Below are positions 1-8,669 of a stretch of DNA of 32,106 bases, piece after piece. Position 1 is the stretch's first letter. Every line of letters starts with the position of its first letter. The stretch spans positions 1-32,106 of the forward strand of contig NZ_POQT01000044.1 of assembly GCF_002938435.1 (NCBI RefSeq). Direction: 5' to 3'. This stretch comes from Blastococcus saxobsidens (lineage in GTDB: Bacteria > Actinomycetota > Actinomycetes > Mycobacteriales > Geodermatophilaceae). Position numbers and translations under genes: made by a program. Below the pieces are notes generated by a model. It saw nothing but the letters and a program-made list of their open reading frames with translations. It did not search any database and was not told the origin of the DNA.

Positions 1-780
1 CTCGCCGGCGTCGGCGGGCTCGGCCTCCGGCCCGCGCATGGGCGGCGCGGACTCGCCGCGCTCGGCGGCCAGGCGCAGCCCGCGCAGGGTCGGCTCGTAG
101 TCGCCCGGGGCGTCGACGGCGGTGGCCGCGGCCGCCTCGTCGGCGTGCTGGGAGAACCCGGCGAGCTGGCGGGAGACGCCGCGGAAGTCGGTGAGCGGCG
201 CGCCGCGGGTCGGGTGCGGCTTCTCCCCCTGGCGCAGCGCGGCGACCAGCGCGCGGGCGCTCTCGACGTCCTGCTGGTCGTAGAACTCGTAGTCGACGGT
301 GACGACGGGCGCGTAGTCGCAGGCCGCCAGGCACTCGGCGTGCTCGAGGGTGATCGACCCGTCGGCGGCGGTCTCGTCGTGGTGGACGCCGAGGTCGGCG
401 CTCAGCGCATCCATGATCCGCTGCCCACCGAGGACGGCGCACAGCGTGTTGGTGCAGACGCTGACCAGGTGCCGGCCGGTCGGGCGGCGCTTGTACATCG
501 TGTAGAAGGTCGCGACCGCGCCCACCTCGGCCTTGGTGAGCCCCAGCTCCTCGGCGCACAGCGCGACACCCTCGGGGCTGACGTACCCCTGGTAGCTCTG
601 CACCAGGTGCAGCATCGGCAGCAGCGCGGAGCGCGCCACCGGGTAGCGGGCGATGATCTGCCGCGCCTCGATGCGCGCCTGCTCGGTGAGCGGCGGCAGG
701 TCGATCGGCGCGGGCAGTACCTGGCTGTCGTCCAGACCGGTGGTCGCCGCGGCCTCCGGGGACCCGGGAAGTGCACTCAT
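1..780 (-). CDS. nuoE: NADH-quinone oxidoreductase subunit E (3' end beyond window)
   Basis: Peripheral-arm subunit of complex I that holds the N1a [2Fe-2S] cluster and works with NuoF at the NADH-oxidising tip. Reading back from the ATG at 780, the frame stays open for 260 codons to base 1, so the C-terminus is missing. Cluster ligands are visible as C109 and C114 (VCTNTLC) and C150 and C154 ([10 protein letters not shown]). The thioredoxin-like fold core occupies roughly residues 30-170. The remaining 90 or more residues are an acidic, Ala/Gly-rich tail beyond the usual length of about 160-180; such tails are common in actinobacteria. The ATG overlaps the nuoD stop by 4 bases (ATGA), so translational coupling is likely. 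nuoF would be expected next, to the left of the window. Confidence 0.95.
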   Translation of the reverse strand, partial: MSALPGSPEAAATTGLDDSQVLPAPIDLPPLTEQARIEARQIIARYPVARSALLPMLHLVQSYQGYVSPEGVALCAEELGLTKAEVGAVATFYTMYKRRPTGRHLVSVCTNTLCAVLGGQRIMDALSADLGVHHDETAADGSITLEHAECLAACDYAPVVTVDYEFYDQQDVESARALVAALRQGEKPHPTRGAPLTDFRGVSRQLAGFSQHADEAAAATAVDAPGDYEPTLRGLRLAAERGESAPPMRGPEAEPADAGE

Positions 781-2099
781 CTGTCGACTCCTCCCATGAC
801 CGGGTCGATCGATGCGATGGCCGCGATCACGTCGGCGAGCATGGAGCCCTCGCTCATCGCCGCCGTGGCCTGCAGATTGACGAAGCTGGGGTCGCGCACG
901 TGGACGCGCCACGGCCTCGTGCTGCCGTCGCTCACGACGTGGTAGCCGAGCTCGCCGCGGGGCGACTCGATCGGCACGTACACCTGGCCGGCCGGCACCC
1001 GGAAGCCCTCGGTGACCAGCTTGAAGTGGTGGATCAGGGCCTCCATCGACTGGCCCATGATGTGCGCGACGTGCTCGGCGGAGTTGCCCATGCCGTCGGG
1101 GCCCAGGGACAGCTGCGCCGGCCAGGCGATCTTGCGGTCGTCGACCATCACGGGGCCGGGCTCGAGCCGGTCCAGCGCCTGGGCGATGAGCTTCAGCGAC
1201 TCGTTCACCTCGGCCATGCGGACGAGGTAGCGGCCCCAGGCGTCGCAGGTGTCGGAGGTCGGCACCTCGAAGTCGTAGGTCTCGTAGCCCAGGTAGGGCT
1301 CGACCTTGCGCATGTCCCACGGCAGGCCGGCCGACCGGAGGATGGGCCCGGTGACGCCCAGGGCCAGGCAGCCCGTGACGTCGAGGTAGCCGACGTCCTT
1401 GAGGCGGCGCTGCCAGATCGGCTGGCCGGTGAGCAGCCGGTGGAAGTCGGCGACCCGCTTGGGCATGACCTCCAGGAACTCCCGGATGTGCTCGACGGCG
1501 CCCTCAGGGAGGTCCTGCGCGAGACCGCCGGGGCGGATGTAGGCGTGGTTCATCCGCAGGCCGGTGATCTCCTCGAGCAGGTCGAGGCACATCTCCCGCT
1601 CGCGGAAGCCGTTGGTCATGGCGGTGAGCGCGCCCAGCTCCATGCCGCCGGTGGCCAGGCCGACCAGGTGCGAGGCGATCCGGTTGATCTCCATGACCAG
1701 CACGCGGATGGTCTGCGCGCGCTGCGGCACCTCGATGCCCAGGAGCTTCTCGACGGCCATGCAGTAGCCGGCCTCGTTGAACAGCGGGGCCAGGTAGTCC
1801 ATGCGGGTCACGAAGGTCGTGCCCTGCACCCAGTTGCGGTACTCGGTGTTCTTCTCGATGCCGGTGTGCAGGTAGCCGATGACCACCCGCGCCTTGGTCA
1901 CCGTCTCGCCGTCGAGGTCGAGGACGAGACGCAGGACGCCGTGGGTCGAGGGGTGCTGCGGGCCCATGTTGACCACGAGCCGCTCGTTCTCGTGCGGATC
2001 GGCGCCGAGCGTGGTGTCCCAGTCCCCGCCGGTGACGGTGTAGACCCGCCCCTCGGTGGTCTCCCGGGAGCCGGCGTACGGGTCGTAGGTGGTGGTCAT
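777..2099 (-). CDS. nuoD: NADH-quinone oxidoreductase subunit D
   Basis: The 49-kDa-type subunit of complex I. With NuoB it forms the quinone-binding pocket at the top of the peripheral arm, where electrons pass from cluster N2 to menaquinone. The protein is 440 residues, normal for actinobacterial NuoD. The conserved quinone-site stretch [16 protein letters not shown] lies near residues 43-58, and the C-terminal FVNLQAT and GEL/YHVVSDG segments typical of the [NiFe]-hydrogenase-like fold are present. The ATG at 2099 is 10 bases past the nuoC stop and the stop overlaps nuoE by 4 bases. Cotranscription in the nuo operon is inferred from spacing. Identification is secure. Confidence 0.97.
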   Translation of the reverse strand: MTTTYDPYAGSRETTEGRVYTVTGGDWDTTLGADPHENERLVVNMGPQHPSTHGVLRLVLDLDGETVTKARVVIGYLHTGIEKNTEYRNWVQGTTFVTRMDYLAPLFNEAGYCMAVEKLLGIEVPQRAQTIRVLVMEINRIASHLVGLATGGMELGALTAMTNGFREREMCLDLLEEITGLRMNHAYIRPGGLAQDLPEGAVEHIREFLEVMPKRVADFHRLLTGQPIWQRRLKDVGYLDVTGCLALGVTGPILRSAGLPWDMRKVEPYLGYETYDFEVPTSDTCDAWGRYLVRMAEVNESLKLIAQALDRLEPGPVMVDDRKIAWPAQLSLGPDGMGNSAEHVAHIMGQSMEALIHHFKLVTEGFRVPAGQVYVPIESPRGELGYHVVSDGSTRPWRVHVRDPSFVNLQATAAMSEGSMLADVIAAIASIDPVMGGVDR

Positions 2100-2109
2100 G
2101 GCGTGCCCC

Positions 2110-2858
2110 TCACCGGTAGGCCCGGCGCGTGTCCGGCGGCGGGATGGTGGCGTCGTGGTACTCGACCGGGATCCCGCCCAGCGGGTAGTCCTTGCGCTGC
2201 GGGTGTCCGTCCCAGTCGTCGGGCATCAGGATCCGCGTGAGCCCCGGGTGGCCGTCGAAGACGATCCCGAACATGTCGAAGGCCTCCCGCTCCTGCCAGT
2301 CCGCCGTCGGGTAGATCCGGGCGACCGACGGGACGTGCGGGTCCTCGGCGGTGACGGCGACCTCCAAGCGGACCCGGCGCCGGTAGGTCATCGAGGTCAG
2401 GTGGTAGACGACGTGCAGCCGGGGACGACCGGGAGCGACCGCGGGGCCGCCGCTGTCGAGGTAGTCGACGCCGGAGACGCTGCTGCACAGCTCGAACCGC
2501 AGCGCCTCGTCGTCGCGCAGCGCCTGGACCAGCTGCAGCAGGTGCTCGCGACCGACGAAGTAGGTGATCTCGCCGCGGTCGACGAGGACGCGCCGGACCG
2601 CGGCGTCGTAGGTGGCCTGGCCCACGGCGTCGATCAGCGCGTCGGTGACCTCGTCGAAGTAGCCGCCGTAGGGGCGCTCGGTGGAGTGCAGGGCCACCGC
2701 GCCGCCCGGCTCGACCCGCACCAGGCCGCCGAAGCCGGAGGTGTCGCCGCTGCCGCTGACGCCGAACGAGCCCTTCCGGAACCCGCCCGAGGGTGCCGTG
2801 CTGGCGTCGTAGCCGGCCTCCGCGCGGCCGGGCACGACGTTCGAACCGCCGTCGTTGC

Positions 2859-2862
<4 letters not shown>
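2110..2862 (-). CDS. nuoC: NADH-quinone oxidoreductase subunit C
   Basis: The 30-kDa-type subunit of complex I, which packs against NuoD and NuoB and carries no cofactor. The 250-residue protein begins with a Gly/Ser-rich extension of about 50 residues, then the family core. The signature near the C-terminus reads [20 protein letters not shown], followed by DWDGHP and RKDYPLGG. The start was taken as ATG 2862 because it overlaps the nuoB stop by 4 bases (ATGA), the coupling style used throughout the window; the open frame extends further upstream but only inside nuoB. Separate nuoC and nuoD genes, rather than a nuoCD fusion, are the usual actinobacterial state. Confidence 0.96.
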
Positions 2863-3530
<668 letters not shown>

Positions 3531-3543
3531 GGTCAGACTCCCC

Positions 3544-3906
3544 TCAGTCCCACTCGAGCCCGCCGCGGCGCCACTCGTAGGCGAACGCGATGAAGACCGT
3601 GCCGATGAAGACCGCCATCGCGACCAGGCCGAAGACGCCCAGCGCCTCGTTGTGCACGGCCCACGGGTAGAGGAAGACGATCTCGATGTCGAAGACGATG
3701 AACAGCATCGCGGTCAAGTAGTACTTCACCGGGAAGCGGCCGCCGGTGAGCGACTGGTCCACCGGTTCGATGCCGCACTCGTAGGCCTCGAGCTTGGCCC
3801 GGTTGTAGCGGCGCGGGCCGACGTAGGGCGCCGCGGTGACCGAGAACAGCGCGAAGGCTGCGGCCAGCACGAAGAGCCCGAGGATCGGGACGTAGTTCGA
3901 GAGCAT
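3544..3906 (-). CDS. nuoA: NADH-quinone oxidoreductase subunit A
   Basis: Small membrane-arm subunit of complex I with three transmembrane helices (about residues 8-28, 60-82 and 86-110), located at the joint between membrane and peripheral arms. The conserved acidic loop YECGIEP, which lies near the quinone channel, is intact. A GTG at 3915 would add three residues, but the ATG at 3906 has AGGG 8 bases upstream while the GTG overlaps that motif. I therefore prefer ATG 3906, giving 120 residues. It is the first nuo gene, and 95 bases separate it from the menJ-like gene on the same strand. Confidence 0.93.
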   Translation of the reverse strand: MLSNYVPILGLFVLAAAFALFSVTAAPYVGPRRYNRAKLEAYECGIEPVDQSLTGGRFPVKYYLTAMLFIVFDIEIVFLYPWAVHNEALGVFGLVAMAVFIGTVFIAFAYEWRRGGLEWD

Positions 3907-3965
3907 CAGCGGCACCCTAGGGTGAGGTCGGTCACGTTCGGGTCACTATGGCGATACGGAGAGTT

Positions 3966-3982
3966 CGTGTCGGGTCGACACG
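3966..3982 (-). terminator. 7-bp hairpin between menJ-like gene and nuoA
   Basis: CGTGTCG and CGACACG form a perfect 7-bp stem around a 3-base loop, 35 bases past the menJ-like stop and about 60 bases before nuoA. There is no T-run after it on the minus strand, so it is not a classical terminator. It may be a partial terminator, an mRNA processing site or a stability element that lets nuo levels differ from menJ. Two GTGACC direct repeats 11 bases apart (about 3922-3942 on the complementary strand) follow it and could be a regulator site. Function is inferred only. Confidence 0.3.
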
Positions 3983-4001
3983 TCGGCACGGCGGTCATGG
4001 C

Positions 4002-5282
4002 TCAGGCCGCCGGGGTGAGTCGGAGGAGGACGGCGAGCGCGCGGTCGACCGCGTCGCCGTCGCGCCCGTCGGTCAGGTTGCCCATGAGCCGCAGCGCGCC
4101 GTCGACCAGCGCCGGACGGCGCAGGCCGCGGGCGGTGGCCAGCCGGACCACGCCCGGGCGGGCGAGCAGCGCGAGGAAGCCCATGCCCAGCCGGTGGTGC
4201 CGGCCGAGCTCGGCGCGCAGCCGCTCGGGGTAGCGCTGCAACGCCACCTCCCGGCCCGCGGCGTCCGGCGCGGCGAGCGCCTCCGCGGCGGCCTCCGCGG
4301 CCATCCGGCCGCTCTCCAGGGCGTAGCTGATCCCCTCGCCGTTGCAGGGGTTGACCGTGCCTGCGGTGTCCCCGGCCAGGAGCAGTCCGCGGGAGTACGC
4401 CGGGCCACGGCTGAGTGCCATGGGCAGCCCGGCGCCGCGCAGCGGGGTGACGGCGTCCTCCTCGCGGAGGCCGTCCTCGGCGGGGAAGAGGTCCAGCCAC
4501 CGCCGGAGGATCACCTTCCGGTCGGCGCCGGTGCCGCGACGGGTGTCGAGCAGGCCGTAGCCGACGTTCGCGGTGCCGTCGCCCATCCCGAAGATCCAGC
4601 CGTAGCCGGGCATCGCGTCGCGACTGGGCCCGTCGGCGGTGAGATCGAAGGCGATGTCGAGGTACTGGTCGTCGCTGCGCCGGCTGCGCACGTACCGGCG
4701 GAGCGCCACGCCCAGCGGCCGGTCGGTGCGACGGAGCAACCCGAGGCTCTTGGCCAGGCGGCCGGAGAGCCCCTCCGCGCTGACGACCAGCGGCGCGCGC
4801 CAGGTGACCGGTTCGCGGTCGTCGCCCGTCTCCGCGCGGACCCCGGCCACCCGCCCGTCGTCGTCCAGCAGCGGCTCGGTGACCGTCGTCCGGGTGACCA
4901 GCCGCGCGCCCGCCTGCTGGGCGTGGGCGGCGAGCAGGGCGTCCAGCTCGCTCCGGGTCCGGACCAGGCCGTGGTCGGGCCACGAGTCCAGGCGAGGCCA
5001 GTCCACCTCGGCGACGCGCCCGCCCCCGTGCACCCGGAGCCCGCGACGGCGCACCCAGCCCGGTGCCGCCGTGTCCACGCCCATGTCCTGCAGCGCCTTG
5101 ACGCCGCGTGGGGTCAGCCCGTCGCCGCAGACCTTCTCGCGGGGGAACTCGGCCTTCTCCAGCAGCGCGACGTCCAGGCCGGTGCGCGCGAGGTGCCAGG
5201 CGGCGCTGGATCCGGCGGGGCCGGCACCGACCACGACGACGTCGGCGCGGCGCTCGGCCGTCGCGTCTGCCATGACCACCAC
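4002..5282 (-). CDS. menJ: Geranylgeranyl reductase-family flavoprotein, probable menaquinone reductase
   Basis: FAD-dependent oxidoreductase that most likely saturates one isoprene unit of menaquinone, as mycobacterial MenJ does; other members reduce geranylgeranyl chains of archaeal lipids or chlorophyll, so the substrate is inferred. The dinucleotide-binding motif VVVVGAGPAGSSAAWHL is at residues 15-31, the cysteine motif KVCGDGLTPRG follows at about 50, and the FAD-ribityl motif GDTAGTVNPCNGEGISYAL is near residue 310. It is 426 residues from GTG 5282, which has GGAG 5 bases upstream; ATG 5273, three codons later, is the alternative. Its position before nuoA, in a window full of men genes, supports a quinone role. 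Expression is probably controlled by the operator at 5307-5332. Confidence 0.85.
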   Translation of the reverse strand: MVVMADATAERRADVVVVGAGPAGSSAAWHLARTGLDVALLEKAEFPREKVCGDGLTPRGVKALQDMGVDTAAPGWVRRRGLRVHGGGRVAEVDWPRLDSWPDHGLVRTRSELDALLAAHAQQAGARLVTRTTVTEPLLDDDGRVAGVRAETGDDREPVTWRAPLVVSAEGLSGRLAKSLGLLRRTDRPLGVALRRYVRSRRSDDQYLDIAFDLTADGPSRDAMPGYGWIFGMGDGTANVGYGLLDTRRGTGADRKVILRRWLDLFPAEDGLREEDAVTPLRGAGLPMALSRGPAYSRGLLLAGDTAGTVNPCNGEGISYALESGRMAAEAAAEALAAPDAAGREVALQRYPERLRAELGRHHRLGMGFLALLARPGVVRLATARGLRRPALVDGALRLMGNLTDGRDGDAVDRALAVLLRLTPAA

Positions 5283-5306
5283 CCCCGCTCCACCGTCGAG
5301 TCGCGA

Positions 5307-5332
5307 GACCTTGTGAAAAGCTTCACAAGGTC
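5307..5332 (-). promoter_or_regulatory. Rex-type (or CRP-type) operator for menJ-nuo
   Basis: A 26-bp inverted repeat with perfect 11-bp arms around AAGC. Its core TTGTGAA-AAGC-TTCACAA (5311-5328) matches the Rex operator consensus TTGTGAA-N4-TTCACAA at every fixed position. The same core also satisfies TGTGA-N6-TCACA, the consensus of CRP/GlxR regulators, so CRP cannot be excluded. Rex is favoured because rex is encoded in this window and because complex I operons are known Rex targets in Streptomyces. The site lies just downstream of a predicted -10 box (5343-5348), overlapping the transcription start, a repressor position. Confidence 0.8.
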
Positions 5333-5342
5333 GCCCGGTTCG

Positions 5343-5373
5343 AGTCTAGGCCTGGGTGTGACCTAGCTGACAA
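5343..5373 (-). promoter_or_regulatory. Predicted promoter of menJ-nuo
   Basis: On the minus strand, -35 TTGTCA (5373-5368) and -10 TAGACT (5348-5343) are separated by 19 bases, slightly longer than ideal. Transcription would start near 5336, directly at the edge of the Rex-type palindrome. The -35 box overlaps the last codons of the phosphoribosyltransferase gene, so this would be an internal start if that gene is cotranscribed. Confidence 0.5.
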
Positions 5374-6022
5374 CACCCCCCCGGCCCAGGGCTTCGGTCA
5401 CGTCGTCGTCGGTGGTCTCGGTGAAGTCGGCATAGGCCTGCCCGACGGCACGGAAGCCCTCCGGGGCGTACGGGCAGACCAGTTCGTCCACCTCCGCGGC
5501 CAGCTGTGCGACGGCCGCCGGTGGTCCGACCGGGACGGCGACGGTGAGGCGGCCGGGCGCGCGGGCACGCAGGGCCTGGATGGCGACGCGCACGGTGGCG
5601 CCGGTGGCGAGGCCGTCGTCGACCAGGACGACGTGGCGGCCCGGGATGCCGGGCGGCGGCCGGTCGCCGCGATAGGCGGCGCTGCGACGGCGGAGCTCGA
5701 CGAGCTCGCGCTCGCGGACCGCGGCGACGGCAGTGGTGTCGGGGGCCACCCGGTCGACGACCGCGCGGACCCACACGGTCTCCACGGTGTCGCCGATCGC
5801 GGCGATCGCACCCATCGCGAGCTCCGGCTGGGCCGGGAGGCCGAGCTTGCGGACGACGAGCACGTCCAGCTCTGCGCCGAGGGCCGCGGCCACCTCGGCG
5901 GCGACGACCACTCCCCCGCGCGGCAGGCCGAGGACGAGCGCGTCCGCGCCGGCCCGCCGGGCGAGCGCGCCCGCCAGCACCCTCCCGGCATCTCGCCGGT
6001 CGGCGTAGCGGGCGCGCGACAC
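5363..6022 (-). CDS. Type I phosphoribosyltransferase family protein
   Basis: Predicted phosphoribosyltransferase of the stand-alone group often found beside stress or hydrolase genes. The PRPP-binding loop is visible as VVLVDDGLATGATVRVA near residues 131-147, and the N-terminal half has the family stretch DALVLGLPRGGVVVAAEVA. It is 219 residues from a GTG at 6022 with a weak ribosome site, so the start is only moderately secure. The substrate base is unknown; no purine- or pyrimidine-specific hood motif is recognisable. It ends inside the menJ promoter and is preceded by the small proline-rich ORF after 6 bases. Confidence 0.8.
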   Translation of the reverse strand: MSRARYADRRDAGRVLAGALARRAGADALVLGLPRGGVVVAAEVAAALGAELDVLVVRKLGLPAQPELAMGAIAAIGDTVETVWVRAVVDRVAPDTTAVAAVRERELVELRRRSAAYRGDRPPPGIPGRHVVLVDDGLATGATVRVAIQALRARAPGRLTVAVPVGPPAAVAQLAAEVDELVCPYAPEGFRAVGQAYADFTETTDDDVTEALGRGGVVS

Positions 6023-6028
6023 GGGATC

Positions 6029-6160
6029 TCAGACGATCGGCACCGGGTCCGATTCCGGCCGCGGCTCACCCGGCTTGTCGGGGTCGGGCTTCGGGATGGG
6101 GTCCGGCGCCGGATCGATCGGGGACGGTTCGTTCGGCTGCGGTTCGGGCGAGGTCGTCAT
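6029..6160 (-). CDS. Small proline-rich acidic hypothetical protein (43 aa)
   Basis: A 43-residue reading frame from ATG 6160 to TGA 6029. It consists almost entirely of Pro, Asp, Glu and a few Lys (PEPQPNEPSP, DPIPKPDPDKPGEP), with about 16 prolines. Nearly all third codon positions are G or C, which supports coding. It lies 6 bases before the phosphoribosyltransferase and 47 bases after the HNH gene, all on one strand. There is no signal peptide or membrane segment, and the ribosome site is weak. Such a chain would be disordered and may form a polyproline helix. No function is recognised. Confidence 0.5.
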   Translation of the reverse strand: MTTSPEPQPNEPSPIDPAPDPIPKPDPDKPGEPRPESDPVPIV

Positions 6161-6207
6161 GTCCCGACGCTAGTAGAAGCGGCGGCGTCCAGCAGAAGGT
6201 CCGCGGG

Positions 6208-7713
6208 TCAGAAGGGTGGCGGTTCCTCGGGCTCTCGGGGTGGTGCCGGGAGCGCCAGTTGGTCGTGGGGGTCGCGCAGGCCTGGTGGCCGGGTGGTCCT
6301 GGTGATGCCGCTGGGGGTGGTGACCCGTAGGGTGCCGTCGGGCAGCAGCTGGAAGCGCCAGCCGCGGGCGAAGGTCTTGAGCCGGTGATGGGTGCGGCAC
6401 AGGCAGCACAGGTTGTCGCAGGCGGTGCGCCCACCGCAGTCGTAGGCCACCACGTGGTCCAGATCGGTTCGCCCGGCCGGCTGCGAGCAGCCGGGATGGC
6501 GGCAGGTGCGGTCACGCAGCCGGATGAACCGTTCCTGAGCGGCGGTCCGGTCGTAGCCGGCCACCTCGGCCGGCATCGTCAGCACCGGGCAGCAGCAGAC
6601 CACCTGTGCGCCGTGGTCGGGGCCGGCGGCCAGGCGGGCCAACTCGGCGGGGGTGGCGGTGGCCAGCAGCGCCCCGTGCTCGTCGGTGATCGCCACCGCC
6701 AGGCTGCCCCCGGGCGGGGCCTGCAGCCCCAGCGCGCCGATCTGGGCCAGCAGCTCGCGCACATGAGCGGCGGTGACCGGCTGCCCGGCCACGCTCGGCC
6801 CGCACTCCGGCCCCGACGCTCCCCCGCCGGCACCCGCAGCCGTGCCGGGGTCGGCTAGGGCCGGGAGCGGGGCGAGCACGGTGACGTACCCGGTGAACCC
6901 CGCACCGGCCGTACCACCGGGGTTGAGGACCAGGGCGGCGTGCGCCTCGGCCCGCAGCACCCCGATCGGCCGGTCATCCCCACCGGTCCGGGCCAGCTGC
7001 GCCGCGGAGTCGATCACCGACCACATCGCCGCCGCGACCGGTGAGGGGAGGTCGCTGGTCAGCGCCGACATCCCTTCGGCGGTGGGCCGGGTGCGCACGT
7101 CCGCCCGCCGCTGCGCCTCCTGCCGGCGCTGCTCGGCGAACTCCTCGTCCGCGGCGAGCGCAGCCGCGACCAGGCGCCGGCGCAGCTGCCCCGACGACAG
7201 CCCGCTCGCAGCAGGCAGCACGGCCGCCACCACGACTGCGACCACCTCGTCGGAGGCGACTCCCAGCACATCGGCGAACACCCGCGCCCGGAACCAGTCC
7301 AACCCGCCCTCGCCGCAGGCATGCCACACCGCAGGCATCCGCTCCATCAGCTGGTAGGCGTCGGAGAGGAGGCCGGCCGCGAAGACCGGTGAGCAGTTGA
7401 GCACCATCGCCAGTTCCTGGGGCAGGAAGTCGCTGGTGCCAGGGATCGGCGACCCCGGACCCCGCCGCCGCGCACCGGGGTGGCCGGGCGGCGGGTCCTC
7501 GGAGTCGGGACGATTCGCTGCGAGCGCCATGAGCAGCTCCGCCTCGTAGGCGCAATCCATCGCGCGCCGCGCCTGCACCCGCTCGAGCTCCGCGGCGATC
7601 TCCGAATCGCTCAGCACGCCCACCGGCAGCCGCTGCACCGACGGCGGGCACGCCTGCAGCAAGCCGACCAGGCTTCCCTCCACCGGGGAAGGCTCGGTCA
7701 CCGCTGCTGACAT
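6208..7713 (-). CDS. HNH endonuclease with DUF222 (13E12 repeat) domain
   Basis: Predicted metal-dependent nuclease of the multi-copy actinobacterial DUF222/13E12 family. The N-terminal 350 residues form the helical DUF222 region. The HNH domain lies near residues 410-470: a CRHPGC zinc knuckle, LDHVVAYDCGG with the catalytic His, the Asn of ACDNLCCLC, and HHRLKT. The protein is 501 residues and appears intact. The start is ATG 7713. No Shine-Dalgarno is seen, but a TATGTT -10 box ends 6 bases upstream, so the message is probably leaderless. A LexA box overlaps this promoter, predicting DNA-damage induction. The gene sits between menG and the menJ-nuo block, which are adjacent in relatives as I remember them, suggesting later insertion. 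Substrate and role in the cell are unknown. Confidence 0.9.
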   Translation of the reverse strand: MSAAVTEPSPVEGSLVGLLQACPPSVQRLPVGVLSDSEIAAELERVQARRAMDCAYEAELLMALAANRPDSEDPPPGHPGARRRGPGSPIPGTSDFLPQELAMVLNCSPVFAAGLLSDAYQLMERMPAVWHACGEGGLDWFRARVFADVLGVASDEVVAVVVAAVLPAASGLSSGQLRRRLVAAALAADEEFAEQRRQEAQRRADVRTRPTAEGMSALTSDLPSPVAAAMWSVIDSAAQLARTGGDDRPIGVLRAEAHAALVLNPGGTAGAGFTGYVTVLAPLPALADPGTAAGAGGGASGPECGPSVAGQPVTAAHVRELLAQIGALGLQAPPGGSLAVAITDEHGALLATATPAELARLAAGPDHGAQVVCCCPVLTMPAEVAGYDRTAAQERFIRLRDRTCRHPGCSQPAGRTDLDHVVAYDCGGRTACDNLCCLCRTHHRLKTFARGWRFQLLPDGTLRVTTPSGITRTTRPPGLRDPHDQLALPAPPREPEEPPPF

Positions 7714-7716
7714 GAG

Positions 7717-7732
7717 TCGAACATACGTTCGG
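7717..7732 (-). promoter_or_regulatory. LexA (SOS) box over the HNH gene promoter
   Basis: TCGAAC-ATAC-GTTCGG matches the actinobacterial/mycobacterial SOS box TCGAAC-N4-GTTCGA with one mismatch in the last base. It starts 3 bases before the ATG at 7713 and contains the predicted -10 hexamer TATGTT (7725-7720). LexA bound here would block both polymerase and initiation. From memory, several 13E12-family genes of Mycobacterium tuberculosis are also LexA targets. Confidence 0.8.
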
Positions 7733-7819
7733 GATACGACAGTTTTCCGAGCCCGCAGGCCGTCCGCAACGCAGAACGCGCCCGCCCCTCCCGGGTCCGG
7801 TCGTGCCGAGCGCTCCCTG

Positions 7820-7837
7820 GGTCGGGCCGCTCCGACC
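7820..7837 (-). terminator. Hairpin downstream of menG
   Basis: GGTCGG and CCGACC form a 6-bp stem with a 6-base loop, 27 bases past the menG stop and well before the HNH promoter. There is no T-tract, as is usual for actinobacterial terminators. It could separate menG transcription from the SOS-controlled HNH gene. Confidence 0.3.
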
Positions 7838-7863
7838 GGTCCCGGGCGTGCGTCGGTCCCGGC

Positions 7864-8634
7864 TCAGACCTTGCGCCCCCGGTGCAGCGCGACGATGCCG
7901 CCGGTGAGGTTCTGCCAGGCCACGTCCGACCAGCCGGCGTCCTGCACGCGGCCGGCGAGCTGCGCCTGGTCGGGCCAGGCGCGGATCGACTCGGCCAGGT
8001 AGACGTAGGCCTCGGGATTGCTGCTGACCGCGCGGGCGATCCGCGGCAGCGCCTTCATCAGGTACTCGGTGTACACGGTGCGGAACGGCGACCACGTCGG
8101 GCTGGAGAACTCGCAGACGACCAGCGTGCCGCCCGGCCTGGTGACGCGGGCGAACTCGCGCAGCGCCGCGTCGGGGTCGGCCACGTTGCGCAGGCCGAAG
8201 GAGATCACCACGCCGTCGACGCTCTCGTCGGCCAGCGGCAGGGCCATCGCGTCACCGGCCACCTTGGGCACCGCGCGGGCGGCACCGGCGCGCAGCATCC
8301 CCTGGGAGAAGTCGCAGGCGATGGCCCGCACCCCTCCGGCGGCCAGCTCGACGGTGGACACCGCCGTCCCCGCCGCGACGTCGAGCACGGTCTGCCCCGG
8401 CCGGGCACCCAGCGCCTCGCGGGTGGCGCGCCGCCAGGAGGCGTCGAGGCCGCCCGACAGCACGGTGTTGGTGACGTCGTAGCGCTCGGCGACGCGGTCG
8501 AACATGGCCGCGACCTCGGCCGGTCGCTTGTCCAGCCCGGCCCGCAGCGGAAGGACCCCCTTCTCCCCACCCCTCGCACGCTCGCGGCGGGCCCCGGAAG
8601 GGTGCCTGTGCGGGGTCTCTCGCCGGTCTGCCAC
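7864..8634 (-). CDS. menG: Demethylmenaquinone methyltransferase
   Basis: SAM-dependent C-methyltransferase for the last step of menaquinone synthesis (UbiE/MenG family). Motif I is [15 protein letters not shown]. It is followed by [19 protein letters not shown], the family block [18 protein letters not shown], and the C-terminal [14 protein letters not shown] and LTGGIVALH. The family core begins at [20 protein letters not shown], near residue 34. The first 33 residues are Arg/Gly-rich and are encoded by a copy of the dispersed repeat (8549-8616). The GTG at 8634 is preceded at 7 bases by TAGCGT, a leaderless-type -10 box. No in-frame start lies between this and the internal ATG of MFDRV, which would delete conserved residues, so GTG 8634 is preferred. 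It is divergent from menF. Confidence 0.93.
   Translation of the reverse strand: MADRRETPHRHPSGARRERARGGEKGVLPLRAGLDKRPAEVAAMFDRVAERYDVTNTVLSGGLDASWRRATREALGARPGQTVLDVAAGTAVSTVELAAGGVRAIACDFSQGMLRAGAARAVPKVAGDAMALPLADESVDGVVISFGLRNVADPDAALREFARVTRPGGTLVVCEFSSPTWSPFRTVYTEYLMKALPRIARAVSSNPEAYVYLAESIRAWPDQAQLAGRVQDAGWSDVAWQNLTGGIVALHRGRKV
8549..8616. repeat. Dispersed GC-rich repeat, copy A (inside menG 5' end)
   Basis: The first 45 bases from AAGGACCCCCT (8551) match copy B starting at 12862 at 38 positions by eye, including CCCCACC, CTCGCA and CGCGG blocks. After these, copy A carries about 11 extra bases before both end in a TG(T/C)(G/A)CGGGG-like tail. This copy is translated as the N-terminal extension of MenG. 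Confidence 0.65.
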
Positions 8635-8641
8635 GGCATCG

Positions 8642-8663
8642 ACGCTACAAGGCCTCTTAGTCT
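8642..8663. promoter_or_regulatory. Divergent leaderless-type promoters for menG and menF
   Basis: Only 35 bases separate the two GTG start codons. Minus strand: TAGCGT (8647-8642), then 7 bases, then the menG GTG at 8634. Plus strand: TAGTCT (8658-8663), then 6 bases, then the menF GTG at 8670. Neither gene has a Shine-Dalgarno sequence at normal distance and neither -10 box has a convincing -35. Transcription would begin at or next to the start codon. Confidence 0.45.
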
Positions 8664-8669
8664 TGACCC

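Noticed and set aside
2839..2846. GTTCGAAC as another LexA site
   Set aside because: The half-sites are fused without the 4-base spacer and it lies inside nuoC coding sequence.
3907..4001. A second Rex site or strong separate promoter in front of nuoA
   Set aside because: The gap holds GTGACC repeats and a hairpin, but no TTGTGA-type half-sites and no convincing -35/-10 pair.
6029..7713. The HNH region as an insertion sequence or intein
   Set aside because: I found no terminal inverted repeats, target duplications or splicing motifs; the HNH gene has ordinary codon use. Insertion is inferred only from neighbour genes.
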